From Actinomycetes bacterium (GTDB lineage: Bacteria > Actinomycetota > Acidimicrobiia > Acidimicrobiales > RAAP-2), in the NCBI GenBank assembly GCA_021787255.1, contig JAJYMD010000155.1, positions 1-11,731 on the forward strand: a stretch of 11,731 nucleotides of DNA. The letters run 5' to 3'. The notes under the pieces are model-generated. The model saw only the letters and a list, made by a program, of their open reading frames with translations, searched no databases and had not been told where the DNA came from. Every line of letters begins with the position of its first letter. Positions within the stretch are counted from its first letter, which is position 1. Positions 1 through 6,766 of this stretch are shown here, piece by piece. The position numbers were made by a program, and so were the translations under genes.

Positions 1-473
1 GTGGGGCCGACCTCCCTCCCGGAGCCCAGCACCTCGTCGCCCGCGCGCACGTCGCCGCCCGGAGGACGGACGTTCTCCCCGGGCTCGACCGGCGCCTCGA
101 TCACGACCCGCTCGTCGCCCGAGGCCACCTCGGCCGCACGCGTCCGCTCGATCATCGCGACCGCGTCCGCACCCGGAGGCACCGGCGCTCCGGTCATGAT
201 CCTCGCGGCCTGCCCGGGACCCACCTCGCCGCTCAGGGTCGCCCCCGCGAGCACGCGCCCGACCACCTGGAGGGTCACCGGCGCTCCCTTCGTGTCCACG
301 GCGCGCAGCGCATAGCCGTCCATCGCCGAGTTCGCGAACGGGGGGACGTCGACCTTGGCGACCGCGGGCGCCGCGAGCACACACCCCAGCGCGTCCGCCA
401 ATGCGAAGGTGCGCGGCTCGAGCCGGGTCGAGGCGCCCAGCACGAGGGCCTGGGCCTCCTCGAGCGGGATCAC
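1..473 (-). CDS. moeA: Molybdopterin molybdenumtransferase MoeA, N-terminal part (cut by window edge)
   Basis: MoeA inserts molybdate into adenylylated molybdopterin, the last step of molybdenum cofactor synthesis in the cytoplasm. Reading the minus strand from a GTG at 473 gives 157 open codons before the window ends. Family signatures appear in order: VPPFANSAMDGYA (residues 43-55), ARIMTGAPVPPGADAV (90-105) and GENVRPPGGDVRAGDEVL (132-149). A family member is about 400 residues long, so the catalytic and C-terminal domains lie beyond position 1. The GTG overlaps the TGA stop of the upstream MobA-MoaE gene (GTGA, 4 bp), which implies translational coupling; I see no strong Shine-Dalgarno sequence. 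The upstream gene serves the same pathway, which supports the call. The family is very secure; the exact start is inferred from the overlap. Confidence 0.94.
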   Translation of the reverse strand, partial: MIPLEEAQALVLGASTRLEPRTFALADALGCVLAAPAVAKVDVPPFANSAMDGYALRAVDTKGAPVTLQVVGRVLAGATLSGEVGPGQAARIMTGAPVPPGADAVAMIERTRAAEVASGDERVVIEAPVEPGENVRPPGGDVRAGDEVLGSGREVGP

Positions 474-1507
474 ACCGAGCGCACCGGCTGCGCTCCGGTG
501 CCCCAGTCCTCGCCGCCAGCCCACCGCTCGTACTTCCAGATCGGCACGGTCTCCTTCACGGTGTCGATCACGTGGCGGCCGGCAGCGAAGGCGTCGTCGC
601 GGTGCGGTGCGGAGACGACCACCACGACCGCGGTGTCGCCGACCGCCAGCGATCCCAGCCGGTGCAGCAGGGCCATGCGCGCGATCGACGGCCACCGTGC
701 CCGTGCGTCGCCCACGACGGCCGCCATGCGGGCGAGCGCAGGCGCCTCGTACGCCTCGTAGGCGAGCGCCTCCACGCCGTCCCGCCCCTCGGCGTGGTCA
801 CGTACGGTGCCCGCGAACGTGACGACCGCGCCGCAGCTCGGCAGCGTCGCCCACTCGACCGCTGCCGTCGTGGGCAGCGTCGTCCTGGCGAGGCCGATCC
901 AGTCCTCGCCCTCCACCGGCGGCGCAAGCCCCAGGCGCGCGAGATCGGCCGGGGTGTCGACGTCCTCGACGAGCCTCCCCCCGACGACCCCCTCGACGGC
1001 GCGTTCGACATCTGCGCCGGCCACGTACGCCGTGCCGGGACCGAAGACCCGCCGCAAGGACCGCTCCCCGGCGGCGAGCTGCGCGCCGGCCCGCTCCAGG
1101 TCGGCGACCGACCAGCGCGCGCACAACGGCTGGGGAACGCCGTCGACGAGGGGCACGACGCTCTCGTCGCCGGGCCTGCCTGCGAGCCAGGAGACGAGCC
1201 CCGGCGTCACCGCCGGGAGGTCGCAGGCCAGGACGACCGCAGGCTGCTTGCGCCCCGTGAGCCGCACGAGCTCGGCCCACCCGGCCACGACCGCGGCTAG
1301 CGGGCCGGAGCCCGGCGGGACCTCGGTGACGCTCCGGAGGCCGCTCACGCCGGGCCCCACCTCGACCGAGTGCGACGTCGACGCCTCGAGCGCCTGCGCA
1401 GCACGCCGTGCGAGCGGGACGCCGCCGACCACCAGCGTCGCCTTGTCGGTGCCCATCCTGCGCGAGGAGCCACCGGTGAGCACGATGCCGTAGACGGACT
1501 CGCCCAT
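470..1507 (-). CDS. mobA-moaE: Fused MobA (molybdenum cofactor guanylyltransferase) and MoaE (molybdopterin synthase large subunit)
   Basis: One 345-residue frame holds two molybdenum cofactor enzymes. Residues 1 to about 192 look like MobA, which adds GMP to the cofactor: LTGGSSRRMGTDKATL (10-25) is the nucleotide-binding loop, ACDLPAV (94-100) a metal-site motif, and EDVDTPADLARL (181-192) the domain end. Residues 200-338 look like MoaE, which with thiocarboxylated MoaD converts precursor Z to molybdopterin: GAVVTFAGTVRDHAEGR (226-242), ALAYEAYEA (247-255), HRLGSLAVGD (282-291), and VKETVPIWKYE (317-327). In that last motif K318 and K325 match the spacing of the two catalytic lysines of E. 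coli MoaE (K119, K126). The ATG at 1507 starts directly at the MobA loop. It lies 21 bp after the glycosyltransferase stop and overlaps moeA. MoaD is not in the window. The domain calls are secure; guanylyl rather than another nucleotidyl transfer is inferred from family. Confidence 0.93.
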   Translation of the reverse strand: MGESVYGIVLTGGSSRRMGTDKATLVVGGVPLARRAAQALEASTSHSVEVGPGVSGLRSVTEVPPGSGPLAAVVAGWAELVRLTGRKQPAVVLACDLPAVTPGLVSWLAGRPGDESVVPLVDGVPQPLCARWSVADLERAGAQLAAGERSLRRVFGPGTAYVAGADVERAVEGVVGGRLVEDVDTPADLARLGLAPPVEGEDWIGLARTTLPTTAAVEWATLPSCGAVVTFAGTVRDHAEGRDGVEALAYEAYEAPALARMAAVVGDARARWPSIARMALLHRLGSLAVGDTAVVVVVSAPHRDDAFAAGRHVIDTVKETVPIWKYERWAGGEDWGTGAQPVRSV

Positions 1508-1528
1508 CGCCGACCAGCGTAGGCGGTG

Positions 1529-2734
1529 CTACGCGGCGACCGCCTCAGCACGCTGCTTGCCTCGGGCGGCGACCTCCTCGAGGAACCGTGCATAGCGCTC
1601 GATCAGCACCGGCCAGCGGTAGTACCGCTCCACGTAGCGCCGCCCGCGCGTGCCCAGCTCGCGCCGGAGCGCCCGGTCGGCGACAAGCCGGTCGAGGACC
1701 GCCTCGAGCTCGAGGTAGGAGCCGAACCACACGCCGCCGCCCGAGCGCTCGCAGTGCTCGCGGGTCGGCCCGCAACGCGCGTTCACCACTACCGGGAGCT
1801 CGAGGGTCCACGCCTCGGCGACGACGAGCGAGAACGCTTCCAGCGCCGACGGCGAGACGAACGCGAGCGCGTCGCGCATCGCGTCGCACTTGTCCTCGTC
1901 GCTCACCGTTCCGGTCAGCACCACGTCCGGGTGGTCCGGTGGCCGAAAGGCGACGGGGCCCACGAGCGCGAGCGCGAGCGGGCCCGGCCTGCGCGCCTTG
2001 TACTCGGCGAAGTAGGCGGCGAGCATCTTGGACCCCTTGTGCTCGTCGACGCGTCCGACGCTCACGACGTACGGCCGGTCGCCGAGGCCCAGGACCTCGC
2101 CGCCGGCGCGCCGGCGCGCGGAGGGCGGCTCGGTCCCCAAGCCGAGGAGGATCTGGGGCTGGCTCGCCACCGGGTAGTGCCGTTGCACGAGCTGGCGCTC
2201 GGCCATCGTCTGGAACACCAGCGCGTCGGCGCTCGCGAAGACGTCGGCGAAGACGGGGAGGTAGAGCGCGGGCTCGTCGTGGGCGGCCGGGTGGAGCACG
2301 GCGGGCATCGGCACGCGGCCGATCGCGCGCACGGTCGGGTAGTACAGGTACGGGTAGAAGACCGCGACGTCGGCGTCGCTCCGGCACAGCGCGTCGACGA
2401 GCCGAGGCGTCACCGGCCCGTTCAGGTCGACCCACCGCTCGGCCTCCTCGCGCGTCGCGTGGGAGGGCGCGAGACGCAGACGGCCGTCGAGATCGTAGAA
2501 GCTCGCGCCCCGCACGGACTCCGAGGCGAAGCGGTGGACGACGACGCCATCGAGCGTCTCGTCGCCGGGCTCGAGCTCGTCGCGCCAGGTGAGGTGGTCG
2601 AGCGCGGTGGAGGTGAAGACCTCGGCGCGCCAGCCGGTGGACGCCACCAGGTGCTCGGCGAGCTGGCGCGCGGCGGACTCGGCGCCGCCGACCACTTGAC
2701 GCCCGTAGCGAGGCGTGACGAACGCGACCCGCAT
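1529..2734 (-). CDS. Glycosyltransferase family 4 (GT-B fold), probably surface polysaccharide synthesis
   Basis: A 401-residue GT-B retaining glycosyltransferase. The N-terminal Rossmann domain starts MRVAFVTPRYG and has the acceptor-side glycine motif VVGGAESAARQLAEHL (14-29). The C-terminal donor-binding domain begins near residue 220 with YVVSVGRVDEHKG (222-234). It contains the EX7E motif between E299 and E307 (EAFSLVVAE), which in GT4 enzymes contacts the nucleotide sugar. No membrane segment is apparent, so it should act in the cytoplasm or at the inner membrane face. The donor and acceptor cannot be read from the sequence. It lies 6 bp after the methyltransferase gene and downstream of wzm/wzt, so a role in building the glycan exported by that transporter is the natural inference. 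It is the only glycosyltransferase in the window; other assembly genes must lie elsewhere. Confidence 0.9.
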   Translation of the reverse strand: MRVAFVTPRYGRQVVGGAESAARQLAEHLVASTGWRAEVFTSTALDHLTWRDELEPGDETLDGVVVHRFASESVRGASFYDLDGRLRLAPSHATREEAERWVDLNGPVTPRLVDALCRSDADVAVFYPYLYYPTVRAIGRVPMPAVLHPAAHDEPALYLPVFADVFASADALVFQTMAERQLVQRHYPVASQPQILLGLGTEPPSARRRAGGEVLGLGDRPYVVSVGRVDEHKGSKMLAAYFAEYKARRPGPLALALVGPVAFRPPDHPDVVLTGTVSDEDKCDAMRDALAFVSPSALEAFSLVVAEAWTLELPVVVNARCGPTREHCERSGGGVWFGSYLELEAVLDRLVADRALRRELGTRGRRYVERYYRWPVLIERYARFLEEVAARGKQRAEAVAA

Positions 2735-2740
2735 CCGTGC

Positions 2741-3688
2741 TCAGCGCCGTGCGACCACGACGTAGTCCTTCCCGCCCGGCCCCTCGAGGATCTCCACGGA
2801 CCATGTCGGAAGCACATGGGCCCACGTGCGCGGCCGCAGCGGTCTGCCGGGAGCGAGGTCGGCTTCAGCCGGCGCGTCGTCCGCCGTCCAGGCGGCTGGA
2901 GACACGGAGTGGACCACGAGCACCGCTCGTGGGCCGAGCCGGCTCACGAGCGTTCGGAGCAGCTCGTCACGGCGTGCAGGCTCCATGACCTCCACCACGC
3001 CGGACAGGACTGCTCCCCCGAGCGCCGCGCGCCCGACCGCCCGAAGATGGGCGAGGGGCTCCTCCTGCCGGAGGTCGGCACCGTGCAGCGCTGCCTCGTC
3101 GACCACCCCGGGACGCGGGTCGACGCCGTACGCGTCGACCCCAGCGGCCGCGAGGGTGTCGACCAGCCAGCCGTCGCCGCATGCGGTGTGCAGGACCCGC
3201 CCTCGGACCTCTCCGAGCGCGCCCGCGGCCTGCGACTCCCACCACCTGCCGGACGGCCCCGTCTCGAGCACGCGCGTCGCCGAGGCGGGTGGGACCCGGT
3301 CGCCGAGCTCGGCGAGCTGCGCGTCGACCGCGTGGAGCGCGCGGCCGACCGCCGCGCCGAACCTGCTCACCTGCTGGGTGACCCAGCCCACGTACCAGAG
3401 GTTCAGTGACCGCAGCCCCTTCTTGATCGCCACACCGGCGGGACGCTGCGACGCGACCGGGACCACCGGGTCGATGAACGCCGCCTGGTCGACCATCGCG
3501 AGCGCGTCCTTCAGGTCGCCGCCGCGCGCTGCGACCGGCGCGTGCTCGAGGAACATCTCGTCGAGCTCGCGCTCGAGCCTGAGCGGGATCTCCCCACGCC
3601 GGTGCCGCACCTCCTCGTCGATCTCGGCCATCACCTGCTGGAGGTACCCGTCTCCGACAAAAGCGTCTTCGGGTCCCGACGTCGTCAC
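2741..3688 (-). CDS. SAM-dependent methyltransferase-domain protein of the glycan export cluster
   Basis: 315 residues, GTG start 4 bp after the wzt stop. Residues 1-130 are helical and charged, and include LWYVGWVTQQVSRFGAAVGRA (97-117), an aromatic then Q/F-rich stretch of the kind I associate with proteins of O-antigen and capsule clusters. The second half is a class I methyltransferase core: the SAM-binding motif I is VLHTACGDGWLVDTLAAAG (165-183), the ribose-binding acidic residue is D190 (VDP), and AVLSGVVEVME (226-236) corresponds to the motif IV/post-motif region. The usual acidic residue at the start of motif I and one of its glycines are replaced (HTACGDG), so the SAM site is divergent but probably still functional. 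Position next to a Wzt with a glycan-binding domain suggests methylation of a sugar, perhaps a chain-terminating cap. The substrate is unproven. Confidence 0.82.
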   Translation of the reverse strand: MTTSGPEDAFVGDGYLQQVMAEIDEEVRHRRGEIPLRLERELDEMFLEHAPVAARGGDLKDALAMVDQAAFIDPVVPVASQRPAGVAIKKGLRSLNLWYVGWVTQQVSRFGAAVGRALHAVDAQLAELGDRVPPASATRVLETGPSGRWWESQAAGALGEVRGRVLHTACGDGWLVDTLAAAGVDAYGVDPRPGVVDEAALHGADLRQEEPLAHLRAVGRAALGGAVLSGVVEVMEPARRDELLRTLVSRLGPRAVLVVHSVSPAAWTADDAPAEADLAPGRPLRPRTWAHVLPTWSVEILEGPGGKDYVVVARR

Positions 3689-3692
3689 GGAG

Positions 3693-5036
3693 TCATCGGC
3701 CCGCTGGCACCGACTGGAGGGCGCCGCCCGCGACCAGGGCGCCGCTGACCGGGACCGCCACGAAGCCCGTCGATCGGCTGGGGTTCATGACCTCGAAGCT
3801 GCACGCCGGTTCGCGCCAATCGCTCAGGCCGCGTGGAGTCTCGACCCCGACGTTCACGTCGTAGCTGCCGTCGAGCAGCGGCACGGCTTCGAGACGGAAC
3901 TCGAAGGTCCCGGGTCCCTGCTCCAGATCGCACGTCACGCCGAGGATCTCGCTGTCCGTACGGAACAGGCCTGTCCCGCCGTCGCCACGCACCTCCAGCT
4001 GGAAGACGACCCCGGTCACCGCCCGCGCCGCCTCGAAGGAGGCCCTGATCGTGACGGGCTCGCCGGGCAGGACGTAGGGCCGCTCCCCCGCCGCCGGCAA
4101 GAGGCAGGTGACCTCGGTGAAGCGGACGGGCCGGCTCTCCTGAGGGGCGAGGCGGAGCGGCGGGAGGCCGCCCGCCACGTCGCCGGACTGCGGGTCGGAA
4201 CGGACGGACTGCGGGTCGGAAAGGACCCGAACCTCCGGTGGCTGCTCGGCCGTCGCGCCGTCGAGCGCCGCCGCGGCCTCCGACGCGCCGAGCACGTCGC
4301 CGGCCGCAAGGAGCCGCTCGCGGAACAATCGGACCGCCTCGCCCGGCGAGGCCATCCCGATCATCTCGCCGTCGGAGAGCACCACCGCCCGGTCGCAGAT
4401 CGACCGCACGAGGTCCGGCGAATGGCTGACGAACAGGATGGTGCGGCCCTCGCGCTGGAATTGCTTCACGCGCTCCATGCACTTGCGCTGGAACCGTTCG
4501 TCACCGACCGCGAGGACCTCGTCGATCACCAGCACGTCGGGGTCGACGTTGACCGCGACGGCGAAGCCGAGACGGACGTACATCCCAGAGGAGTAGTACT
4601 TCACCTGGTTGTCGATGAACTGCCCAAGCTCGGCGAAGTCCACGATGTCGTCGAACATCCGGTCGACCGCTCGCTTGGACAAGCCGAGCATCGAGCCGTT
4701 CAGGTAGATGTTCTCCCGACCGCTCAGCTCCTGCTGGAACCCCGCGCCGAGCTCGAGCAGGCCGGCCAGCTTCCCTCGGACCACGACCTGCCCGGAGGTC
4801 GGCTGCAGGATGCCGCAGATGCACTTGAGCAGCGTGGACTTCCCCGACCCGTTGCGCCCGAGGATGCCGACGGTCTCCCCCTCTGGGACTTCGAAGGAGA
4901 CGTCGCGCAGCGCCCAGAGGTCCTCGTGGGGGACCCGGCCCGCGTGGATCACCTTCTCCTTCAAGGAGGAGTACTTCTCGTGGTAGAGGCGGAAGCGCTT
5001 CGAGACGCTCTGGACGTCGACGGCCGTGGTGCGCAC
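3693..5036 (-). CDS. wzt: Wzt-type ABC transporter ATP-binding protein with C-terminal polysaccharide-binding domain
   Basis: Nucleotide-binding subunit of a polysaccharide exporter, 447 residues from the chosen start. It shows Walker A GRNGSGKST (60-68), the family-typical LLELGAGFQQELSGRENIYL (93-112), the signature YYSSGM (147-152), Walker B VLVIDEVLAVGD (168-179) and the H-loop SHS (H205). After a low-complexity linker (about 245-300), residues about 303-417 form a beta-rich segment (RFTEVTCLLP through ACSFEV) matching the Wzt C-terminal domain. In E. coli O8/O9a that domain binds the chain end before export. I chose the GTG at 5036: it follows the wzm stop by one base and has AGAGGAG (5051-5045) 8 nt upstream. 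A TTG at 5066 would add 10 residues and overlap wzm by 29 bp. The linker contains a 17-bp direct repeat. Confidence 0.93.
   Translation of the reverse strand: MRTTAVDVQSVSKRFRLYHEKYSSLKEKVIHAGRVPHEDLWALRDVSFEVPEGETVGILGRNGSGKSTLLKCICGILQPTSGQVVVRGKLAGLLELGAGFQQELSGRENIYLNGSMLGLSKRAVDRMFDDIVDFAELGQFIDNQVKYYSSGMYVRLGFAVAVNVDPDVLVIDEVLAVGDERFQRKCMERVKQFQREGRTILFVSHSPDLVRSICDRAVVLSDGEMIGMASPGEAVRLFRERLLAAGDVLGASEAAAALDGATAEQPPEVRVLSDPQSVRSDPQSGDVAGGLPPLRLAPQESRPVRFTEVTCLLPAAGERPYVLPGEPVTIRASFEAARAVTGVVFQLEVRGDGGTGLFRTDSEILGVTCDLEQGPGTFEFRLEAVPLLDGSYDVNVGVETPRGLSDWREPACSFEVMNPSRSTGFVAVPVSGALVAGGALQSVPAGR
4184..4221. repeat. Two copies of a 17-bp direct repeat (21-bp period) in the wzt linker
   Basis: Bases 4184-4200 and 4205-4221 are identical (cggactgcgggtcggaa on the plus strand), with a 21-bp period. 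In the Wzt frame this encodes SDPQSVR-SDPQSGD. It falls in the linker between the ATPase and the glycan-binding domain, so a change in copy number would keep the frame and only alter linker length. Confidence 0.85.
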
Positions 5037-5037
5037 C

Positions 5038-6024
5038 TCAGAGCTCCTCTGCGAAGTTGCCCGCAAGCCTGCCGAACACGACCATCGCGACGTAGAAGAG
5101 CACCAGCGCGAACGCGAGCACGAGCGCGTCCCCCCAGACGTAGGTCAACGCGGACCAGTGGGGCAGGACGTGGAGGGGCGCGTGCGGAGCGTACGTGGAG
5201 GGCGGTGTGAGCCTCGCGTAGAGCGCCCGCTGGAACGACATCACGAGGATGGTCAGCGGGTTCATGAAGTACAGCCAGGTCAGGTGGTGGTGCGCCAGGC
5301 GGCTCGCGACGGTTGTCTGGAAGGAGTACACGATCGGGCACGCCCAGAACCACGCCGAGCCGACGAGCACTGTGACCAGGTGCTGGGTGTCGCGCATGTA
5401 GACGTTGATCGCCGCGAGGAAGATCCCGAGCGCGCACGACAGCACGAGCGTCGGCACGAGCGCGACGAGGACCAGGTACAGGAGCGACCACGCCGGCGCC
5501 CAGTGCAGGACCGCCATGAAGAGGACCATGACGCACGCCTGGAAGAAGAAGAAGACCCCGGCCGACCCGACCGCTGCGAGGGCGAGGATCTCCCGGGGGA
5601 ACGAGACCTTCTTCACGAGCCCTGCGTTGTTCACCACGACGCCGGTCGCGGTGAGGATCCCGGTGGAGAAGAGGTTCCACACGAGGATCCCCGAGAAGAG
5701 GTAGATCGCGAAGTTCGGCATGCCGTCGTGCAGGACCACCCCGAAGACGAGCGTGTAGACGGCGAGCGTCAGTGCGGGCGAGAGCATCGACCACAAGAGC
5801 CCGAGGAACGAATTCTTGTACTTGACCTTGATCTCGGTCCGGACCAGGTAGACGAGCAGCTCCCGAGAGCGCCAGACCTCCTTCAGCCGGGACCAGACCG
5901 CGACGTCCGAGGAGACGACGCGCGTCGTCTTCGGGCGTGCCGTGACCGGACCCTCTCCGTCGAGCACGCTCGTCACCGCCGCCGACCCCGCGTCCGGCGG
6001 CTGAGCCGGCGCTTCGATCGCCAC
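5038..6024 (-). CDS. wzm: Wzm-type ABC-2 polysaccharide export permease
   Basis: Membrane subunit that pairs with the downstream ATPase to export a lipid-linked polysaccharide across the cytoplasmic membrane. Of 328 residues, the first 55 or so are hydrophilic and variable. The family segment LVRTEIKVKYKNSFLGLLWSM follows (60-80, amphipathic coupling region), and then about six membrane spans near 78-98, 105-125, 150-172, 180-207, 218-236 and 298-319. KKVSFPREILALA (138-150) and YMRDTQHLV (209-217) are recurrent in the RfbA/Wzm/TagG family. The start is a GTG at 6024, only 2 bp after the clpP stop; an AGGTGAG at 6043-6037 lies 12 nt upstream, a weak fit. The stop is followed one base later by wzt. 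The transported glycan (O-antigen-like, capsule or teichoic-acid-like) cannot be named from sequence. Confidence 0.93.
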   Translation of the reverse strand: MAIEAPAQPPDAGSAAVTSVLDGEGPVTARPKTTRVVSSDVAVWSRLKEVWRSRELLVYLVRTEIKVKYKNSFLGLLWSMLSPALTLAVYTLVFGVVLHDGMPNFAIYLFSGILVWNLFSTGILTATGVVVNNAGLVKKVSFPREILALAAVGSAGVFFFFQACVMVLFMAVLHWAPAWSLLYLVLVALVPTLVLSCALGIFLAAINVYMRDTQHLVTVLVGSAWFWACPIVYSFQTTVASRLAHHHLTWLYFMNPLTILVMSFQRALYARLTPPSTYAPHAPLHVLPHWSALTYVWGDALVLAFALVLFYVAMVVFGRLAGNFAEEL

Positions 6025-6026
6025 CG

Positions 6027-6638
6027 TCAGCTGCCGCTCACCTGGGCCGCGGTGCGGTCGATCACCTGGTCGATGAAGCCGTACTCACGAGCCTCCTCCG
6101 CGGTGAACCAGCGGTCCCTGTCGGAGTCCGCCTCGATGCGCTCGACCGGCTGGCCGGTGTGGAAGGCGATGCGCTCGGCCATCATCCGCTTGAGGTAGAC
6201 GATCTGCTCGGCTTGGATCGCGATGTCGGCGGCCTGCCCCTGCATGGCCCCGGAAGGCTGGTGCATGAGGATGCGCGAGTGCGGCAGAGCGAACCGCTTC
6301 CCCGGAGCGCCTGCGCACAGGAGGAACTGGCCCATGGACGCGGCGAGGCCCACGCAGATCGTGCTCACGTCCGGCCGGACGTACTGCATCGTGTCGTAGA
6401 TCGCCAAGCCGTCGGTGACCGACCCGCCGGGCGAGTTGATGTAGAGGGAGATGTCTCGCTCGGGGTCCTCTGCTTCCAGCAGGATCAGCTGGGCACACAC
6501 CGTGTTGGCGGTGCTCTGATCGATGGCGGACCCGAGGAAGATGATGCGCTCCTTCAAGAGGCGCTGGTAGACGTCCATGGCGACCGACTGGTCCTGAGCG
6601 GCAGCGCCGAGAGGCCCGACGCGGGTACTAGCGTGCAT
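6027..6638 (-). CDS. clpP: ATP-dependent Clp protease proteolytic subunit ClpP
   Basis: Self-compartmentalised serine protease subunit that forms tetradecamers and degrades proteins fed by a Clp ATPase. It is 203 residues, normal for the family. The triad is complete: S101 in [12 protein letters not shown]126 in RILMHQP, and D171 in [30 protein letters not shown] (66-84) and the hydrophobic-pocket and handle segments ([19 protein letters not shown], 135-153) are typical. The ATG at 6638 is preceded 6 nt upstream by a TAGCCT box and by no clear Shine-Dalgarno sequence. An internal ATG at 6578 ([16 protein letters not shown]) would drop 20 residues of propeptide-like leader. No clp ATPase, tig or second clpP is adjacent, unlike the usual clpP1-clpP2-clpX arrangement in actinobacteria. 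Instead wzm follows after 2 bp. It may be one of several ClpP paralogues. Confidence 0.96.
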   Translation of the reverse strand: MHASTRVGPLGAAAQDQSVAMDVYQRLLKERIIFLGSAIDQSTANTVCAQLILLEAEDPERDISLYINSPGGSVTDGLAIYDTMQYVRPDVSTICVGLAASMGQFLLCAGAPGKRFALPHSRILMHQPSGAMQGQAADIAIQAEQIVYLKRMMAERIAFHTGQPVERIEADSDRDRWFTAEEAREYGFIDQVIDRTAAQVSGS

Positions 6639-6644
6639 GCCGCG

Positions 6645-6650
6645 AGGCTA
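6645..6650 (-). promoter_or_regulatory. Candidate -10 box for a leaderless clpP transcript
   Basis: TAGCCT (minus strand, 6650-6645) fits the TANNNT pattern of actinobacterial -10 elements. It is separated from the clpP ATG by six bases, which would place transcription start on the A of the ATG. No Shine-Dalgarno sequence lies in the gap, consistent with leaderless initiation. A -35 is not convincing: CTGACG lies 21 bp upstream. Short AT-poor boxes occur by chance, so this is tentative. Confidence 0.3.
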
Positions 6651-6680
6651 CCCGCCGGCGCCGCCGGCCGGCGTCAGCAC

Positions 6681-6762
6681 GCGGACGTGGCGGAACGGGT
6701 AGACGCGCCGGGTTTAGGTCCCGGTCCCTTCGGGGGTGGAGGTTCGAGTCCTCTCGTCCGCA
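6681..6762 (+). tRNA. tRNA-Leu (anticodon UAG)
   Basis: Class II cloverleaf of 82 nt. The acceptor stem is GCGGACG (6681-6687) with CGTCCGC (6755-6761), and the discriminator is A6762. The D arm carries GGTAGA. The anticodon stem CCGGG/CCCGG (6708-6712/6720-6724) encloses TTTAGGT with anticodon TAG at 6715-6717, which reads CUA. The long variable arm CCC-TTCG-GGG (6726-6735) is typical of leucine tRNAs. The T arm is GGAGG-TTCGAGT-CCTCT (6738-6754). CCA is not encoded, so it must be added after processing. It stands alone on the plus strand, divergent from clpP, and its 3' end lies 4 nt before the glycerate kinase start. Confidence 0.97.
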
Positions 6763-6766
6763 CGCC

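Noticed and set aside
1526..3409. Long open frame of 627 codons on the plus strand
   Set aside because: It lies antisense to the glycosyltransferase and methyltransferase genes and shows only charged, composition-driven sequence with no family motifs. High GC removes stop codons in opposite frames.
5037..5066. TTG start of wzt at 5066
   Set aside because: It would overlap wzm by 29 bp, while the GTG at 5036 follows the wzm stop by one base and has AGAGGAG 8 nt upstream.
2826..5210. Plus-strand open frame of 794 codons
   Set aside because: Antisense to the methyltransferase and wzt, whose motifs are unambiguous; the antisense product is Arg/Ala/Pro-rich and matches nothing recognisable.
6740..6742. 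GGAGG in the tRNA T arm (6738-6742) as the glycerate kinase Shine-Dalgarno sequence
   Set aside because: It lies 24 nt before the GTG, too far, and would be buried in the tRNA fold.
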